Shown here piece after piece: positions 51,285 through 63,545 of a stretch of DNA of 64,000 nt. Origin of the DNA: Carassius auratus (taxonomy: Eukaryota; Chordata; Actinopteri; Cypriniformes; Cyprinidae); contig NW_020524184.1 in NCBI RefSeq assembly GCF_003368295.1, positions 248,001-312,000 on the forward strand. Reading direction: 5' to 3'. A program made the position numbers and the translations under genes. Each line of letters begins with the position of its first letter. The stretch's first letter is position 1. Under the pieces are notes generated by a model. It was not told the origin of the DNA and ran no database searches. It saw only the letters and a program-made list of their open reading frames with translations.

Positions 51285-54200
51285 CTGTCATTATAAAAAC
51301 AGGCAGATACAAACATTAAAAATAATGCATTTAATATATATATATTACACACACACTCACCTATTATTAGATTATTAGGAACACCATACTAATACTGTGT
51401 TTGACCCCCTTTCACCTTCAGAACTGCCTTAATTCTACGTGGCATTCATTCAACAATGTACTGAAAGCATTCTTTAGAAATGTTGGCCCATATTAAGATA
51501 TATAAAGATGCTCCATTGGCTTGAACTCATTGTCATGTTCAAGAAACCAATTTGAAATGATTCGAGCTTTGTGACATGGAGCATTATCCTGCTGGAAGTA
51601 GCCATCAGAGGATGGATGGTCATGAAGGGATGGACATGGTCAGAAACAATGCTTAGGTAGGCCGTGGCATTTAAACGATGCCCAGTTGGCACTAAGGGGC
51701 CTAAAGTGTGCCAAGAAAACATCCCCCACACCATTACACCACCACCACCAGCCTGCACAGTGGTAACAAGGCATGATGGATCCATGTTCTCATTCTGTTT
51801 ACGCCAAATTCTGACTCTACCATCTGAATGTCTCAACAGAAATCCAGACTCATCAGACCAGGCAACATTTTTCCAGTCTTCAACTGTCCAATTTTGGTGA
51901 GCTCGTGCAAATTGTAGCCTCTTTTTCCTATTTGTAGTGGAGATGAGTGGTACCCGGTTGGGTCGTCTGCTGTTGTAGCCCATCTGCCTCAAGGTTGTGC
52001 GTGTTGTGGCTTCACAAATGCTTTGCTGCATACCTTGGTTGTAACGAGTGGTTATTTCAGTCAAAGTTTCTCTTCTATCAGATTGAATCAGTCGGCCCAT
52101 TCTCCTCTGACCTTTAGCATCAACAAGGCATCTTCGCCCACAGGACTGCGCATACTGGATGTTTTTCCCTTTTCACACCATTCTTTGTAAACCCTAGAAA
52201 TGGTTGTGCATGAAAATCCCAGTAACTGAGCAGATTGTGAAATACTCAGACCGGCCCGACTGGCACCAACAACCATGCCACGCTCAAAATTGCTTAAATC
52301 ACCTTTCTTTCCCATTCTGACATTCAGTTTGGAGTTCAGGAGATTGTCTTGACCAGGACCACAACCCTAAATGCATTGAAGCAACTGCCATGTGATTGGT
52401 TGATTAGGTAATTGCATTAATGAGAAATTGAACCGGTATTCCTAATAATTCTTTAGGTGACTGTATATATATATATATTCAACTCTAAACACTCAAATAA
52501 TATTCCTTAGTGTTGCTGTGACCTTTACAGGTGAGTCTAACAAGCTTCTTGTGGGAGCAGTCAGTGTGGTTATTCAGGGAGAGAGGACAGTCCCACAGGT
52601 GAATCTCATTCCCTCTGCACTCGACTCTATTCATCCACACAACACCTTCACCAGCACCAAAGGTTGAATTCCCATCAGCCCTCAGTGCTGCTCCACAACC
52701 CAGCTGCCTGCAGACCACCTGAGCATCGCTGATGTCCCACTGATCATCACAGACTGAGCCCCACACAGCGTTATGATACACCTCCAGCCTCCCAGAGCAC
52801 CGGCCGTCCCCTTCACTCAGTCTGAGAGGAACATGATCTAAAACACACACATCAGCACTGACCAGCTTCAGCACAACATTCACAACAAAGTTTAAAGTTG
52901 TGATAATAATAATACAATTATAATAAACTTACCTGAACACTGTCTCTTGTATGGAGATGGTGAGGTAGAACATGTCAGAAAACTCTGAGGTGACTCACTA
53001 ATCTGATCCTCTGAGATTAAAAAAAAAAATCGAAAAATAGAACAAAATAATTAAAGGGATACTCCACCTTAAAATAAAATTTTGACGTTAATCACTAATC
53101 CCATGTCGTTCCAAACCCGTAAAAGCTCCATTCGTCTTCGGGAACACAATTTAAGATATTTTGGATGAAAACCTGGAGGCTTGAGGCTGTCCCATAGACT
53201 GTCAAATAAACAGCAGTGTCAAGGTCCATAAAAGGTATGAAAGTCGTCATCAGAATACTCCATCTGCCATCAGACGTGCAATCTGGGTTATATGAAGCGA
53301 CGGGAACACTTTTTGTAAGTGAAGAAAACAAAAATAACTTCATTCAAGGATGCACTGTTTCTTTGTGTATTTAGCTTTGATTTAGAAGAAAACAGCGCAT
53401 CCTTGTGGTGTGGATGACTCAGAAGAGCATACGCAGCACGGTGATATGAAGAGACACAGAGGAGAGCGTTGCCAAAGGAGTTATTGAATAAAGACATTAT
53501 TTTTGTTTTCTTTGCTTACAAAAAGTGTTCCTGTCGATTCATATAACCCAGATTGCATGTCTGATGGCAGTGTTCTGACGACAACTTTCATACCTTTTAT
53601 GGACCTTGACACTGTTATTTACTTGGCAGTCTATGGGATAGTCTCAAGCCTCCAGGTTTTCATCCAAAATATCTTAAATTGTGAGATGGGGGGTAAGTAA
53701 TTCATGACAAAATGTTCAGTTTAGGGTGGAGTATCCCTTTTAAAGGCCAAATATATATATATATATATATATATATAAACAAACAAAACATGACAATTTC
53801 AAACCATCTTGAATCAGTTAAATATCATCTTACCTGAGCAGGTAATTTTGGCCACTTCATCATTATCACAGTCATTCTGTCCCCAGGCTGAAGATGGACA
53901 CTGCCATAAAGTGGAGTCATGTCGTCGACACTTAAGATTATCAAGCCAATTATGAGGCTTCTGTCCCTCTGAATAACTGGGTTCACTGCCAGATCTTCCA
54001 CAGTTCAGATCTTGACAGATCAGACTCGCTGTATTTCTGTTCATCTGGTTGTAACACACATTACCCCAGGATCCATTGTAGAAAACCTCCAGATTCCCTT
54101 CACAGCCCTCAGTTAACCTGATCTCTTTAAACTCTAGATGGAAAAGGATAAAAATCAAGCTTGACTCTTACGGAATGACAATGTTTTAATTAGGGATGGG

Positions 54201-57200
54201 AATCATAGATAATTTAACGATTCTGATTCTGATTTCTCCTAATGAATATGTTTCCTTAATTGTTCCATTAATGATTATTTTATGGATAAAAACAACACTA
54301 AACAAACAAAAAATACTTTAGTTATTAATATATATAAATTACTAATATTGACCAAATGCCCAATGCATATTTTTAGCTACACTTTGTCATATGAACATGC
54401 AGTCTGTGTAACTACATTGATTTTAAGTCTTAATGTTAATTGTAAACTGTATGTCTTTAATTCACTAAAAAGGACAGACTGATTAGAGATTAGTTTGGGA
54501 ATCATTGGCCATGCTGTGTGTTTAATGCTGATTCAGTAGTGTTATATTGAGGAGCGGATGAGTGAGTAGTTTGGAAAACTTTAAAAGTTTGATTAAATTT
54601 ATTATTTACATTATTGTTTACCTGAGCGAGGGCTGGATGATATGGCCAATGTTCATATCACAATATATTTCTAAATTTCGGTTGATATGATATAATTCCG
54701 ATATCGATATGAACACAATTAAAAAACCCTCATAAAAACTACCAAGAATGCCCATAACAGATCTCTGTGCATACAAACTTACGAAAAATGAATTTGTCAA
54801 GTTTATGACACCTCATTTAAAACCATATAATATTTTAGAAAAAAAGACCATTAAAAAAACATTAAAAAAGTTTTTGAACAGTAAGAAATTCTCTTCTGCT
54901 CACCAAACCTGCATGTATTTGATCCAAAATACAACAAGAACAGTAACATTTTGAAATATTTTTTACTATTTAAAATAATTGTTTTATATTTGGAAATATT
55001 TTAATTTATTTTAAATAAACGTAATTTATTCCTGTGATTTCAATGCTATATTATTAGCATCAATACTCCAGACACGATCCTTCAGAAATCATTCTTATAT
55101 TCTGATTTGCTGCTCAAAAAAAAATTATCATGTTGAAAACAGCTCAGTAGAATTTGTCAGTTTATTTTTTTGATGAATAGAAAGTTCAGAATAACAGCAT
55201 TTATCTTAAATAGAAATTGTAACATTATAAATGTCTTTATCATCACTTTATCATCGATTTAAAGGGGGGGTGGAATGCTATTTCATGCATACTAAGTTTT
55301 TTACACTGTTACACAAGAGTTGGATTCCCATCCTAAACATGGACAAAGTTTCAAAAATTAAACTTCCGGTTTGTCACAAGTTTCGGAAAGTTTTTTTCGA
55401 GTATGGGTCTGTGTGCAGGCGGCAAGGAACTCGACCGGAAGTTGAAATCGGGTGGGGGCTGCCATCTTTTAGCAGAACTTCACTTGCGTTAGCATTTCCA
55501 TTGACTCCCATTCATTTTGGCGTCACTTTGACAGCGAATAACTTTACATCTGAGGCGTTTAAAGACTCCGTTTGTCCATTATTTATTTCTAAAGATTCAC
55601 GACTATGTATAAAGGGCTCCATTACATTTTATGTTACATTATGGCCCTGTATAAACAGTTTTTGTAAAAAATAGGCTAACGATTGCGTCATAACCATTCT
55701 ACTCTCTGTCGCATTACCATACAGACAGGAGGAGAAGCTCGCAGGCAATTAACTTAACATGGCGTACTGGCGTTACATTTTAAAATACTATACAAAATAA
55801 TTAATCAGAATACTTACTCCTGCTCACTCACGACAAAGAACTCCCCGCTCAATTTCGCCGTCTCTGCAAGAGTAAAAAGGGTCACGATCGTGTGTTGGAA
55901 CCGCAGGCGGTGAGTAAAGCTGCTTAAAATATCTCTGCCTCCTTGTTAGTGCATCCGCCTCCTATGCAGGAGACCCGGGTTCGAGCCCCGCTCGGAGCAA
56001 GTGCGAGGGGCGTCAGAAAGGACCCGGGAGAGAGGGGTTACATAAGCAAATAAGTTTCATACCACATGTAACTACTCGCTGGTCATTAAACAGTCTATGT
56101 TTCCAAAGTACTAATGTCCATTTGTTTTATTTATAGATATGGAACACCGTGAAAACTACATACAAACAGAAACACAAAAAAATATAGTTTTACACATAAT
56201 ACGAAGGACATCAATGCAAATAAAGAAATATACATAAATGAACACTTTTACCGTGGTGGCCTGGTTACCAGCAGTAGAATGGTGTAGAGCTCTAACAGGT
56301 GTATCTAAGTTCAAATCTCATCATTCAATTTGCAGCACTTCCAGGTTAAATCTAATCAGGAAGGGTCACATGACCTTCGATTTAATAAAACTTAGCAGTA
56401 CCACAAAATAAACACATCAGAATTCATGCAATTGACACACATATACAATATTATATTTAAATTGTAAAGTCTTAAATACAAAAAGGAGCAAAACCCTGAT
56501 ATTACAAATACCTCATACACAACCCATAAATGACCTATCAGTGTCAGCTACACCACATAGAGACGTCCTGTTGTAGTCGTTGCTGCTGCTGCTCTCGTTC
56601 AGTTTCAGCCTGGGGATCTGATTCTGGATCATAAATAAACGGCTGAATCTGACTGTTAGCCATGGTTTGTTTTGGATGATGTTTTTTTTCCTCATGGTAA
56701 TGTCACAACTTCCAAACGCTCTCAACGCAAAAGCTTACTCGCGCTCGTGATTCTTTAACTCCGCCCACACGTCACGCATCCAGCGGTTCGTGTTTTTCCG
56801 AAAAGAATCGGCACAGACTATTTTTCTCTTATAAATATAATAAAACTAAAGATTTTTTGGAGATATGAAGGATGCAGTACTACTCTATAGATACTCAAGA
56901 TTAACAGGAGATTGAGTGAAAATGAGCATTTCACCCCCCCTTTAAAGCATCCTTGCTAAATAAAAATTTCTATAATTTCTTTCCAAAAAAGAAAAAAGAA
57001 AGAAAGAAATTATACTTACTTAAAGCTTTTGAATGGAATAGTGTATAATGTTACAAAAGCTTTTTGTTTCAGATAAATGCTGATCTTTGGATCTTTCCTT
57101 TCATCAAATAATCCTTTAAAAAAAATTCTCAACTGTTTTAAATATTGATAATCAGCAAATCGGCATATTATAATGATTTCTGGATTATATGATACTGAAG

Positions 57201-60200
57201 ACTGGAGTAATGATGCTAAAAATTCAGCTTTGATCTCAGGAATAAACTACATTTTAAAATAAAGGAGTTATTTTAAATAGTACAAATATTTCACAATTTA
57301 ACTGTTTTTGCTGTACTTTGGATCAAATAAATGGAGGCTTGGTAAGCAGAAGAATTATTTGAAAGAAAAACATTATACAAAAAAAAACATTTTAAAAACA
57401 TTAAAAATCTTACTGTACAAAATCATTTAACTGGTAGTGTAAGCTGATTATTCTTATAGATTGAAACAGATGTGCTTTAGCAGTATAAAGAGTATGAAAA
57501 GTGTGAGTTGCTGGAGACGGATTTGAATGCAAAGTGATTGTCTGATTGAGAGCGGTAGAACTATCGGTTTCTCCAGTAACGGCTCTGAACAAAGCAGCTC
57601 CGCTTATGAACACTTCTTTATATCGGATAAAAAAAAATGCCATCGAATCTTTTCTGAAGACACTCGGTTCACTTCAGATATACATTCATATAAAACACCC
57701 GCGACGTGTTTTGATTTTGAAACATGCAGTGCTCATGTTTATTGAACGAAGTCAAAAACCATATGGGAAATACTGCTAATGTGTATCAAAATATCAGAAA
57801 TGTGTTTAAAAAGCATATCACCTTTATTGAAAAAAATCATATCACGATACATATTGATATTAAATTATTGTCTAATCCTGACCTGAGCAAATGACTCCAA
57901 CATCCTTCTTGTGTTGACAGTCATGTTTTCCCCAGCCTGGAGAAGAGCAGCTCCACAGGGACGTCTCATTCCCCTCACACTCCACCTCATCCAGCCATAT
58001 GTGTCCAGAACCAGGACCAAACCAGGCTGGTACCTGCTGGTTACTGAGGGCCACTCCACACTGCAGCTGTCTGCACACCACATGAGCATCTTTAATATCC
58101 CAGGAGTCATCACACACTGTCCCCCATGAGCCGCTGTGAAAAACCTCCAGCCTCCCTGCACAGTCTCCCCCAGAACCCACCAGCCTGATGGACCCCCGAC
58201 CTGATATTCAGAGACAGAAAAACACATTATTGATCATGAACAACTGAAGAATCTGTCCAGATGTTGTTCTTCTCACCGATGCAGGTGATTGACAGCTGTT
58301 GTGTGGAGCGGCAGTTGAGAGTTTGTGGAGATCTGCAGTTCCCCAGATGAGCTTCACTCCCAGAGCACTGGAAGCCCGTCACACACTCATGACTGTGTTC
58401 AGGACTGGATGAAGAGGAGCCGGAGAAGTTCAGCACAGAGCCACAGCCCAGCTGTCTGCAGACCACAGAGGATTCAGAGAGACTCCAGGAGTCCAGCAGA
58501 ACTCTCCTCCAGACCTGATGGATGAAAACTTCCACCTCCCCCTCACACTGTCTCTCTCCAGACAACCGCACCAGACCGTCATGAAGAGCCAGAGAGGAAT
58601 CTGAGTGAAAGATCTGATATTTTACTAAAATACTGCAAATGTGTTAAAGACTACAGAGGAACATTTATTTAATAAATATGATTTATACATTTAGTACATT
58701 TTACATAATTAATTAAAAAACCTAAATCACACAAGCATTAATCTAAAGTCTAAAAAAGTACATGTATAGGGAACAAGTACTGTATATTGTATAAGGTTAA
58801 GTCTATCAGAAACATAATATTAGTAAATCTCACAGTTAATGGACTCACTAGAGCAGATGACTCCAACATCTCGTCTATGAGAACATTCAGCTCGACTCCA
58901 TGAAGAGATGGAACATTCTGAGAGTTTTCTTTCATTCCCGTCACAATCAAACACATCAGCCCAGATTTCACCACTTCCCTCTCCAAACCAGTCTGATCCC
59001 ACAACAGACACAGCAATCCCACAATTCAGCTGTCTACAGAGGACACTGGCAGCTCTCATATCCCAGCATGCATCACACACTGTGCCCCTTTTACTGAAGT
59101 ACTGACGTTCAACTCGACCAGAACAGATGTCAGGACCATTGACCAGTCTGAGATCAGTGTAACCTGCAGGAAATTAAAATGTATTTAAACAAGACATAAC
59201 AGGATAGTTTAGAGGGAAGAACTAACTGTTTATTTTATTGCTGTTGTTGCATTACCATTCATAATACATAACATGCTCATTAGAAATGTTGAACAATTGG
59301 ATTTTAGTATGTTTAGCGATTAAAATGTTGTATTCGATTTATTAAAGGAGCTATGTGGAGGTTTTTACTTAAAAAAAATCTTTAAGATAGAGTTTTCATT
59401 TGTACATGTATGAGCCAACCATGATGTAAAAAAAAAGAATGACACCTCGACTGTCCACCACGGTTGCCTCTATCAGCCTGTAGGCTCAATTGTGTGTGGA
59501 GGAGTCGGGCCCGAATTGGCGCGAAAATTCCTGAAAATATAATCAGGAAAAGTAAATATAGTCACTATTCTGAACTTATAAAAACCTCGCAGGGAGACTC
59601 CAAGAAATCATGGAAAGTGCTTAATAATGTTTTGAATAGGGGCCATAAAGACACTGTGCTCCCAGACACAATTAATAAAACTGATCTTGCAAATGATTTT
59701 AATAATTACTTTGTATCAATTGGGGCTAATCTCTCAAAAAACACAACTCAACCACACAGTGTCTCTTACAAACAATATATGTCAGGCAACTATCCAAATT
59801 CCTTCTTCCTAAAGCCTACAGACGCCACTGAACTGCATAATATCATAATGGCTCTGAAGAGCTCAAACTCTGCTGGAGAAGATGAAATTAGCAGTAAAAT
59901 ATTAAAAAGTATTGCCAAAGAAATAATTGAACCACTTACACACTGTATTAATCTCTCACTGCTTACAGGAACTGTTACCAAAATGACAAAAATTGCAAAA
60001 CTAATTCCGATTTTCAAATCTGGTGATAAAAATGACATAACAAATTATCGTCCCATATCCATCTTACCAACTCTTTCCAAAATATTGGAAAGAGTGGTTT
60101 ATAATAGACTTATTAATTATCTTAATACACTGAACATACTCAACCCATCCCAGTATGGCTTTAGAAAAAAACACCACCTGTATGGCGATCCTTGATCTTA

Positions 60201-63098
60201 CTGAAAAGATCAATGATGCAATTGAAAAGGGGGAATATGGTATTGGTGTATTCTTAGACCTTTCAAAAGGCCTTTGATACCATCGACTACACCATACTAC
60301 TGTACAAACTGCACCATTATGGAATTAGAGGCCAACCACTGAATTGGTTCAAGAGCTACTTACACCTGAGGCAACAATATGTAACTATCCATGAACAGAC
60401 ATCAGAAAACAAATACATTAAATATGGTGTTCCACAAGGATCCATATTAGGTCCTCTCCTCTTTATTATTTACATTAATGACCTGGAAAATTCCTCAAAG
60501 ACCCTCCACAAAGTAATCTTTGCAGATGACACTAACTTGTTCCTATCACACAAAAATGAATTTGAACTTCAACAACTACTCAACAAAGAGCTTCAGAATG
60601 TGGATAGCTGGTTCAAAGTAAATAAACTATCCATAAACGTTAGTAAAACCAACTACATAATATTCTGTCCAAATAAAAAACAACTTAATTTCGAGGATTC
60701 AAATTTCAAGATCAAAATAAGAGGAGAGGAACTAAAAAGAGTGAAGACGACTAAATTCTTGGGTGTCTTTATAGATGATCACCTAAACTTTAAACACCAT
60801 ATTGAATATCTTGTCAAAAAGCTATCAAAATATGTTGGTCTGTTCCTTAAGCTTAGACACCTGCTTCCCCACGCAATACTACTTACTCTTTATAAAACCC
60901 TCTTTGAACCACATTTAAATTACTGCAATATTATATGGTGCAATACTTATTCTACTCACCTAAAAAAAATTAGAAATTCGACAAAAAAAAAAATTCGTGC
61001 CATATCATGGTCTGTTTTCAATGCTCCAACTTTTCTTTAGGTATGGTATTTTAAGACTAACTGAATATAATATATTTCACAATGCATGTACTATGTATCA
61101 GGTGGTCTTTGGTTTGAATAACAGTCTATGTGAGCTTGTTCCCATCCGCTATCCCCGGCACACTTACCTCACTAGAAACATGCATATCATTACTGGTAAA
61201 AAGCGGAGATTAAAAAGCACTGGTATGAGTGTAGTGTGCCGGGGACCGCGGATCTGGAACGAGCTGGAAGAAAATTTGAAAAAACTCAAGCTCGATTTCT
61301 TCTTTTAAACCTCAAGAAACAATTACTAAACTTGAATACATCTTCCTGATGTACGTACTATTTCTCACTCTGCATGTATGTCAGTATAAATTTTTCAACC
61401 TCAAGGTAAACTGTTAAACAAAATTGTATCTGTTAAATGGGATCTCCTTCCTTTTGTTGTATGAATGTGATGTATGAAATGTATTATATGTAGGCCAGGC
61501 CACACATTTTTGTTAATTTTTATTTTTTTTCCCTAGCTTGTCATGGCCCCCTATTATAAGATTTAGATAGCTTCTTTGGGGACCAGTTCACATGCATGCT
61601 CATCTTAAGTGTATATGAATATATGTATGTGTATATGTGAACATGTGAATAAACTAAAATGTGACGTCATGCGCGTTCTCGTCTACTTGGGCTAACAACC
61701 GTACGGCACGCCAGCTATTATAGTAAGCAGCGGCAATAGTGTTTTCAAATGGACTCTGCGGATGGAAAGAAGCGACCAGCCTCCAGCACAATTCAGACAC
61801 CCACGGACACTCCTCGTAAGTAAAAAAAAAAAAAAAAAAAAGAGCGTGCGCACTGAGAACAAGCATGAGACTGACTGCAGTTCATCTAAAGGCCACTGGT
61901 GTCAGTAACGGTTAGAAATTTCAGAACCTACGCAATGCTCCTTTAACTGACAGGATAAACAACGACATTTTACCAGAACATATCAATCCCACGTTGTTGT
62001 CTTGAGAGCAATTTGTGTCATTTGAAGTTGGACACAATCTAATGGTTGATTCATCTCCTCTGCACTGAATCTCTTGTGTCCACATCTGAGCGTCTCCTTT
62101 GCCAAAAGCAGCTGCTCCCAGCACCTGTACAGGAGCCCCACAGTCCAGCTCTCTACACACAACCTCTGCATCCTGCTGGTCAAAGGCAGCGTCACACACT
62201 GCGTACCATGTGTTCCCATAAAGCACCTCTAACCTCCCGGAGCACTGGTGAGGTCCATCAGCAAGTCTTGTAAATCGTCCATAGTTTATGGTTTCTACAT
62301 ATTTGCATAATACATAAAACCAATTAAATTAGAGTCATGGTGAGTGAAGCTGTCTTACTGTGAATGTTACAAACAAACAACAACTGTGAGTAATTAAGTC
62401 TATCCTTCGATTGACCCTAACCCTAACCCTAAATTCCATGTTTATAACTAGCTCAGAAACAAACTGTATAAAATTATTGTATATTGCATATGTTGTGTTA
62501 AGAGAAGAAAGGTCGATAAGTGATTAAACAATGAGCTGCATGAAATCACTTACCTGAGCATCTGACTCCAGCATCATAATTATGACCGTTACAGATGCTA
62601 CGATGTTTACCCCATCCATTTGATCTACAGTCCTTCAGTGTAGACTCTGATCCTTCACACTGCACTCCATCCATCCAGATTTTTCCTGATCCAGGTCCAA
62701 AGTAAGAATATCCTGGTGCTTGTAAAGCCTCTCCACAGCTCATCTCTCTACACACCACTGCAGCATCAGTCAGATCCCAGTCCCAGTTACACACTGTTCC
62801 CCACTGACCATCATGAAGAACCTCCACTCGTCCAGCACAGCGACTGTCACCATTCACCAGCCTCACATTCACACTGTCTGTACATGAGGGATACGTCATA
62901 AAATAAGCATACAACAATAAAATATTAACCATATAGAAGTTATAAGAATAACATGTAATTCCATAATCACATGTAAATCAACACAATATAGAATGTTTAA
63001 AAATATAAATTGAATTTCATCTGTCGCTGAGTATATTTACTAGCAGTGGTGAGTGTAACCAGTGAAGACAATAAAATAAGTGTCAGACAGCTTTCCAT
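47533..63098 (-). CDS. SRCR receptor gene D (WC1/CD163-like) with decayed tail
   Basis: Exons: signal peptide 63041-63098 (MESCLTLILLSSLVTLTTA); SRCR1 62554-62877; SRCR2 61974-62294; SRCR3 58849-59163; SRCR4 58277-58624; SRCR5 57883-58200; SRCR6 53834-54133; linker 52933-53010; SRCR7 52523-52837; stalk/transmembrane 51120-51284; tail 50938-51021 and, by inference, 47533-47591 ending in TAG. Joined length is 2685 nt, 894 aa, frame open. The stalk exon is 13 codons shorter than in A-C. Five introns are swollen by mobile elements. Only the VYEEI tyrosine cassette survives; the six central cassettes are absent and the next exon has lost its tyrosine. D may be a signalling-poor or decoy paralogue, or on the way to becoming a pseudogene. 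Splicing to the last exon is the least certain point. Confidence 0.8.
48640..50805 (-). mobile_element. PIF/Harbinger-type transposon remnant
   Basis: Minus-strand translation around 49078-49227 gives CQFIDFPTDHQTMLKKQATF, MKIVGFSGVVGDVNGTPVHI and IAP, the start of the Harbinger nuclease domain with its first catalytic-type Asp (GDVNGT). A SINE3 splits the copy. The outer limits rest on similar inverted ends (CTGTATGTATAAAAC at 48643 and the complement of TCTGTATAAAGCTTC near 50795) and are approximate. Inactive. Confidence 0.6.
49228..49745 (+). mobile_element. SINE3 (5S rRNA-derived SINE), copy 2
   Basis: Starts GCCATATCACCCTGGAGCCC with the 5S-like promoter (AAGCTAAGCAGGGCTGAGCC) and ends AAATGTAATGAATTATTATT followed by TAG repeats. 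Full-length, inserted in the Harbinger remnant. Confidence 0.9.
51354..52463 (-). mobile_element. Tc1-like DNA transposon, frameshifted
   Basis: A 1.1-kb element with imperfect inverted ends sharing CACCTA and ATTATTAGGAA, next to TA. The minus-strand transposase begins MGKKGDLSNFERGMVVGASR (52315) with a helix-turn-helix, then is frameshifted near 52090. It continues with TTNRKKRLQFARAHQNW, AWSDESGF (first DDE Asp) and GGGGVMVWGMFS. The C-terminal third is degraded. It sits in the intron between SRCR7 and the transmembrane exon of gene D, an intron of only about 98 nt in B. Confidence 0.88.
52523..62877 (-). CDS. Gene D ectodomain: seven SRCR exons plus linker exon
   Basis: All seven exons keep length, phase and open frame. 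SRCR3 has FSKRGTVCDACW, an arginine in place of the strongly conserved tryptophan of the WGTVC motif (58849-59163). SRCR4 starts IKYQIF rather than MKCQIF and again lacks the WGxVC cysteine. SRCR6 reads VCYNQMNRNTASLICQDLNC. The SRCR5 donor is GTCAGG, altered by an adjacent transposon. Confidence 0.85.
53055..53739. mobile_element. Foldback/MITE-like element with ~270-bp inverted arms
   Basis: The left arm begins AGGGATACTCCACC, and the right arm ends with the complement GGTGGAGTATCCCT. Arms 53055-53335 and 53495-53739 pair over most of their length. TTAA or TTTAA lies at both ends. Resembles the abundant palindromic MITEs of zebrafish (Angel-type). Lies in the intron between SRCR6 and the linker exon of gene D. 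Confidence 0.75.
55263..56941. mobile_element. TTAA-target DNA element nested in the hAT-like insert
   Basis: TTAA lies at 55259-55262 and 56942-56945. Inverted ends read AGGGGGGGTGGAATGCT and, from the other side, AGGGGGGGTGAAATGCT. TTAA duplication is typical of piggyBac, Kolobok and Sola3 groups; I cannot choose among them. A tRNA-like A/B-box stretch is at about 55945-56000 and a short ORF at 56544-56663. Confidence 0.8.
56544..56663 (-). CDS. 39-aa ORF in the TTAA element
   Basis: Starts MANSQIQPFIYDPESDP, continues Gln/Glu-rich, and ends QDVSMWCS before a stop. The layout resembles the start of fish proteins with a P2X7-tail-like WCxC domain that are spread by transposons. Here it is cut off by a stop right after WCS. 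No function is inferred. Confidence 0.35.
   Translation of the reverse strand: MANSQIQPFIYDPESDPQAETEREQQQQRLQQDVSMWCS
59346..61942. mobile_element. TTAA-flanked element containing a LINE, in gene D
   Basis: The uninterrupted site in B and C reads GATTTATTAACTGACAGG. In D, TTAA is present on both sides (59342-59345 and 61943-61946) of a 2597-bp insert whose ends are inverted (AGGAGC ... GCTCCT, extending to AGGAGCTATGTGGAG against AGGAGCATTGCGTAG). The outer 170 and 290 bp are unique to this element. The middle is a LINE. Located in the SRCR2-SRCR3 intron. Confidence 0.78.
59500..61650 (+). mobile_element. CR1/L2-like non-LTR retrotransposon, inactive
   Basis: Reverse transcriptase pieces in order: NYRPISILPTLSKILERVVY (RT motif), SQYGFRKKH (about 60150), FLDLSKAFDTIDYT after a frameshift (60250-60290), GVPQGSILGPLLFIIYIND (60424-60483), FADDTNLFLS with the catalytic Asp pair (60520-60548), KTTKFLGVFIDD (60745-60780), and a C-terminal segment ending VCRGPRIWNELEENL. 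Single-base indels near 60175, 60265 and 61020 break it into frames. No endonuclease domain is seen, so it is 5'-truncated. Clade assignment is tentative. Confidence 0.8.
62414..62432. repeat. Short telomere-like (CCCTAA)3 repeat in gene D
   Basis: Three CCCTAA units at the site equivalent to 40822 in gene C. Confidence 0.7.
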
Positions 63099-63545
63099 CC
63101 CTTTGTTTGCCCAAAAAAACGAATTAAATCAGCACCAAAGTTTCTCCTCTGCTCCCTCAAACACACTGAAGAAACTGGCTCCTGTCAGCCCCCTAAAGAG
63201 AGAGAGAGACTCAAAGCTGCCAATGACACTCACTGTTTCCTTATTAGACACAACAGAGGAAATCATTAAACACAATCAGTGACAAATCAGAAAGCAGCAT
63301 TTTTATTTTCTCCTTATATATCAATAAAGTGTGAGCACAGATGAGCGGGACTCCTCCTCCAGCGTGAGAGACACTTCACTGAGGACAGACTCGTGTCAGT
63401 CAGAAGTCAGTGTGGAGATAAAGTCACACTAAACTTAAAGCAGATTGATACAGAAACACTGCAGCTTATATTCAGCATCAAAACCTGAACCTGAACACAG
63501 CAGACACAATCACTGATGACTGACTTGACTGCTCACTTCAGACAC
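63099..63545 (-). promoter_or_regulatory. 5' leader and putative promoter of gene D
   Basis: Counterpart of the upstream block of A-C, closest to that of C. It shares C's downstream AT-rich sequence to the window's right edge, so C and D arose from the most recent duplication or were homogenised. Confidence 0.5.

Larger units (their letters stand above)
54628..57880. mobile_element. hAT-like insertion at the SRCR5 splice donor of gene D
   Basis: An 8-bp direct repeat ACCTGAGC flanks the insert (54620-54627 and 57881-57888). A-C have a single copy at this place, the end of the SRCR5 exon and its donor. The ends are imperfectly inverted (GAGGGCTGGATGAT and the complement of ATTGTCTAATCCTG). 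An 8-bp duplication is the hAT signature. Internal DNA is AT-rich without a transposase, and another element (55263-56941) is nested inside. Confidence 0.75.

Noticed and set aside
55231..55674. 147-aa plus-strand open frame
   Set aside because: Lies within the TTAA element, starts outside its boundary and shows no recognisable domain.
55940..56005. tRNA gene
   Set aside because: A box-B GGTTCGAGCCCC and A-box-like sequence exist, but the 5' side cannot form a full acceptor stem. Probably a tRNA-like part of the transposon.
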